DNA from: Methanomicrobiales archaeon
GTDB lineage: Archaea > Halobacteriota > Methanomicrobia > Methanomicrobiales > JACTUA01
Assembly (NCBI GenBank): GCA_028678715.1
Contig: JAJRCY010000044.1
Span: 1 to 7,061, forward strand
Direction of reading: 5' to 3'
Length of the DNA: 7,061 bases
The position numbers and the translations under genes were made by a program. Below, piece by piece: positions 6,351-7,061 of this stretch. The notes below the pieces were generated by a model that had not been told where the DNA came from, made no database searches, and saw nothing but the letters and a program-made list of their open reading frames with translations. Numbering within the stretch: the first letter of the stretch is position 1; every line of letters begins with the position of its first letter.

Positions 6351-6365
6351 CGGAGCAGTGCTCCG
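6351..6365. repeat. 15-base palindrome (possible operator or leader hairpin)
   Basis: CGGAGCA (6351-6357) and TGCTCCG (6359-6365) are perfect 7-base arms around one central G. If the weaker - strand promoter at about 6401-6414 is used, transcription would start near 6375. The palindrome would then sit just downstream of the start, a classic place for a repressor. The regulator is unknown. Confidence 0.4.
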
Positions 6366-6437
6366 GAGCTCGTCAGCCCGGGATCTTGCGGCGGCCCTGA
6401 ATTTATGCCTTTCTTCTCGCCGGGGATGAGATCTGGT

Positions 6438-6463
6438 CTCCCGAATGTATGCATTCACGGGAG
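6438..6463. repeat. Interrupted inverted repeat, potential stem-loop
   Basis: CTCCCG (6438-6443) pairs with CGGGAG (6458-6463), and the inner AATG (6444-6447) pairs with CATT (6452-6455), leaving a two-base bulge (CA, 6456-6457) and a four-base loop. It would be the third hairpin of the putative leader if transcription starts at the distal - strand promoter. It could equally be a protein binding site upstream of the proximal promoter candidate. Confidence 0.45.
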
Positions 6464-6501
6464 TTCTCTCCAGCGTATCCCGGGATCCATTCCGGGGGGA
6501 A

Positions 6502-6538
6502 GCGGTGGAGGATTTTGTGAGGATCATCCTCTCACCGC
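6502..6538. repeat. Long inverted repeat with nested palindrome
   Basis: GCGGTG (6502-6507) pairs with CACCGC (6533-6538), and GAGGAT (6508-6513) with ATCCTC (6526-6531). This gives 12 base pairs with one bulged T (6532) and a 12-base loop. The loop holds a second GAGGAT (6519-6524) that can pair with the same ATCCTC, so two alternative foldings compete. The right arm also belongs to the perfect palindrome TCACCGCGGTGA (6532-6543). This is the strongest symmetry in the window. Confidence 0.6.
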
Positions 6539-6544
6539 GGTGAT

Positions 6545-6560
6545 CCGGGGACATGCCCGG
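6545..6560. repeat. Short inverted repeat near the predicted operon transcription start
   Basis: CCGGG (6545-6549) and CCCGG (6556-6560) surround a six-base spacer. On the - strand this would be the first hairpin, about 10 bases into a transcript started by the distal promoter. GC-rich five-base arms arise readily by chance, so this matters only as part of the repeat cluster. Confidence 0.3.
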
Positions 6561-6590
6561 TAAATTCCCATTCGAAGGATATTATATTAA

Positions 6591-6604
6591 TATATATATT
6601 TTCA
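6591..6604 (-). promoter_or_regulatory. BRE/TATA promoter for the leftward operon (or a small RNA)
   Basis: Read on the - strand, TGAAAA (6604-6599) followed by TATATATA (6598-6591) is a good archaeal BRE plus TATA box. With the usual spacing of about 25 bases, transcription would begin near 6569. That leaves a leader of about 355 bases before the first operon gene. A weaker candidate at about 6401-6414 would give a leader of about 160 bases. Confidence 0.55.
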
Positions 6605-6623
6605 ATAGGTGCTAGAGATATAT

Positions 6624-6636
6624 AGAAAAATATATT
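6624..6636 (+). promoter_or_regulatory. BRE/TATA promoter for the AbrB-PhoU gene
   Basis: AGAAAA followed by AATATATT lies 34 bases or more before the ATG at 6670. The expected transcription start is around 6658, leaving a leader of about 12 bases. No Shine-Dalgarno sequence is visible in that leader, so the mRNA is probably nearly leaderless, a common archaeal arrangement. Confidence 0.6.
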
Positions 6637-6669
6637 GTCTCCGCTGCCCGGATCTCCCTGTCTGACAGC

Positions 6670-7061
6670 ATGACGGAGATCCGGAAGGTCCAGATCACAG
6701 GCGGCTCCTCCTACATCATCTCCCTCCCCAAGGAGTGGGCCAAGGCCCATAAGATCAAGAAGAACGATCCCCTGGCCATCTCCGTCCAGCCTGACGGCAA
6801 CCTCATGATCTCCGCCAGGATCTCCGGTGAACAGGTCCAGCGGGTGAAGGACCTGGATCTCGCCAACGTCAGGGACGCCACCTACCTTTTCCGCCTCCTC
6901 ATCGCTGCCTATATCGACGGTTTTACCCTGATCCGGATCCGGGGCGAGCGCCGGCTCCCCCCCTTTGTCCGCAGGGCCGTCCGGGACTTCACCCAGATGA
7001 CCATCGGGCAGGAGGTGGCCGAGGAGACGGACCAGTCCATCACCATCAAGGACCTGCTGAA
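6670..7061 (+). CDS. AbrB-PhoU family regulator (phosphate-uptake-regulator-like), 3' end beyond the window
   Basis: 130 codons are visible and the gene runs off the right edge. Residues about 3-48 form an AbrB/SpoVT-type swapped-hairpin DNA-binding domain: RKVQITGGSSYIISLPKEWA (5-24) followed by HKIKKNDPLAISVQPDGNLMI (27-47). From about 60 onward the sequence turns helical (DLDLANVRDATYLFRLLIAAYIDGF), matching the beginning of the PhoU-like part in archaeal proteins annotated as phosphate uptake regulators. ATG 6670 is chosen because homologues start just before RKVQ and no other in-frame start lies between it and the promoter. There is no ribosome site. It is divergent from the ligase operon; whether it controls that operon or phosphate transport genes outside the window is unknown. 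Confidence 0.88.
   Translation, partial: MTEIRKVQITGGSSYIISLPKEWAKAHKIKKNDPLAISVQPDGNLMISARISGEQVQRVKDLDLANVRDATYLFRLLIAAYIDGFTLIRIRGERRLPPFVRRAVRDFTQMTIGQEVAEETDQSITIKDLL

Larger units (their letters stand above)
6215..6669. other. Divergent intergenic region between the ligase operon and the AbrB-PhoU gene
   Basis: About 455 bases hold no gene I can support. The right part (about 6575-6640) is an AT-rich island with two archaeal promoters pointing apart. The middle (6438-6560) is a block of inverted repeats, including perfect palindromes ATCCCGGGAT (6477-6486) and TCACCGCGGTGA (6532-6543). The left part (6215-6410) contains a second weaker - strand promoter candidate (GAAAG, then ATAAAT on the - strand, about 6401-6414), a 15-base palindrome at 6351-6365 and the ribosome site of the RLAN-type gene. 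An open - strand frame of 115 codons (6554-6207) crosses the region. Its translation is Arg/Pro/Ser-rich and its third positions are much less G/C-biased than the real genes, so I treat it as non-coding. Confidence 0.7.

Noticed and set aside
6215..6454. In-frame upstream extension of the RLAN-type gene to an ATG at 6454
   Set aside because: The translation is Pro/Gly/Arg-rich without conservation features, and ATG 6214 has an excellent ribosome site at the right distance.
6207..6554. Possible 115-residue - strand protein in the intergenic region
   Set aside because: Its ATG lies close after the distal promoter and its stop overlaps the next gene by 8 bases, so it was considered. However, its composition is Arg/Pro/Ser-rich, its third positions are much less G/C-biased than neighbouring genes, there is no ribosome site, and I recognise no family.
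6583..6600. AT-rich repeat as a replication origin
   Set aside because: It is explained by divergent promoters; no flanking origin-recognition boxes and no orc1/cdc6 gene are visible.
6215..6669. tRNA or known riboswitch in the intergenic region
   Set aside because: No tRNA arms or T-loop pattern were seen on either strand. The hairpins do not match any riboswitch class I know.
1..7061. CRISPR array, insertion sequence or integrase
   Set aside because: No regularly spaced repeats, terminal inverted repeats or transposase/integrase motifs were found on either strand.

Overview
The window looks like chromosomal DNA of a euryarchaeal methanogen, most likely of the order Methanomicrobiales. Four things point there: genes with strongly G/C-biased third codon positions, an AT-rich island carrying archaeal BRE/TATA promoter elements, Shine-Dalgarno sites of the GGAGGTG type, and protein types common in that group (an AbrB-PhoU regulator, a MutY-like glycosylase without an Fe-S cluster, a methanogen-style FMN split-barrel protein). 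The assignment is from memory of such genomes, not from a search. No mobile elements, tRNA, rRNA or CRISPR repeats were seen.

Layout. Positions 2-2373 (+ strand) hold the 3' part of a MutY/HhH-GPD DNA glycosylase, then an FMN-binding split-barrel protein, then (10 bases on) a secreted/membrane protein of unknown function. This block meets a leftward block exactly end to end: the two stop codons abut as TGATCA at 2371-2376. The leftward block (2374-6214, - strand) reads, in transcription order: a RimK-like ATP-grasp N-terminal (RLAN-type) protein, a RimK-type ATP-grasp ligase overlapping it by 8 bases, a shortened GCS2-type (glutamate-cysteine ligase-like) carboxylate-amine ligase, and an ArsB/CitMHS-like permease of the ion-transporter superfamily. 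An intergenic region of about 455 bases (6215-6669) separates this operon from a divergent AbrB-PhoU regulator gene that runs off the right edge.

How the genes may work together. The four-gene leftward operon is the most interesting part. Two different amide-bond-forming ligases (ATP-grasp and GCS2) plus a permease suggest synthesis of a small amide-linked or glutamyl-type compound, or amino-acid tagging of a target, coupled to transport. The product is unknown. In bacterial relatives the RLAN and RimK parts are usually one polypeptide; here they are two overlapping genes with a strong internal ribosome binding site.

The divergent intergenic region has two back-to-back archaeal promoters in an AT-rich island. 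On the operon side, about 355 bases of possible leader contain three successive inverted repeats, one able to form a 12-bp stem with a single bulge. This could be a structured 5' leader, a small RNA, or a cluster of operators.
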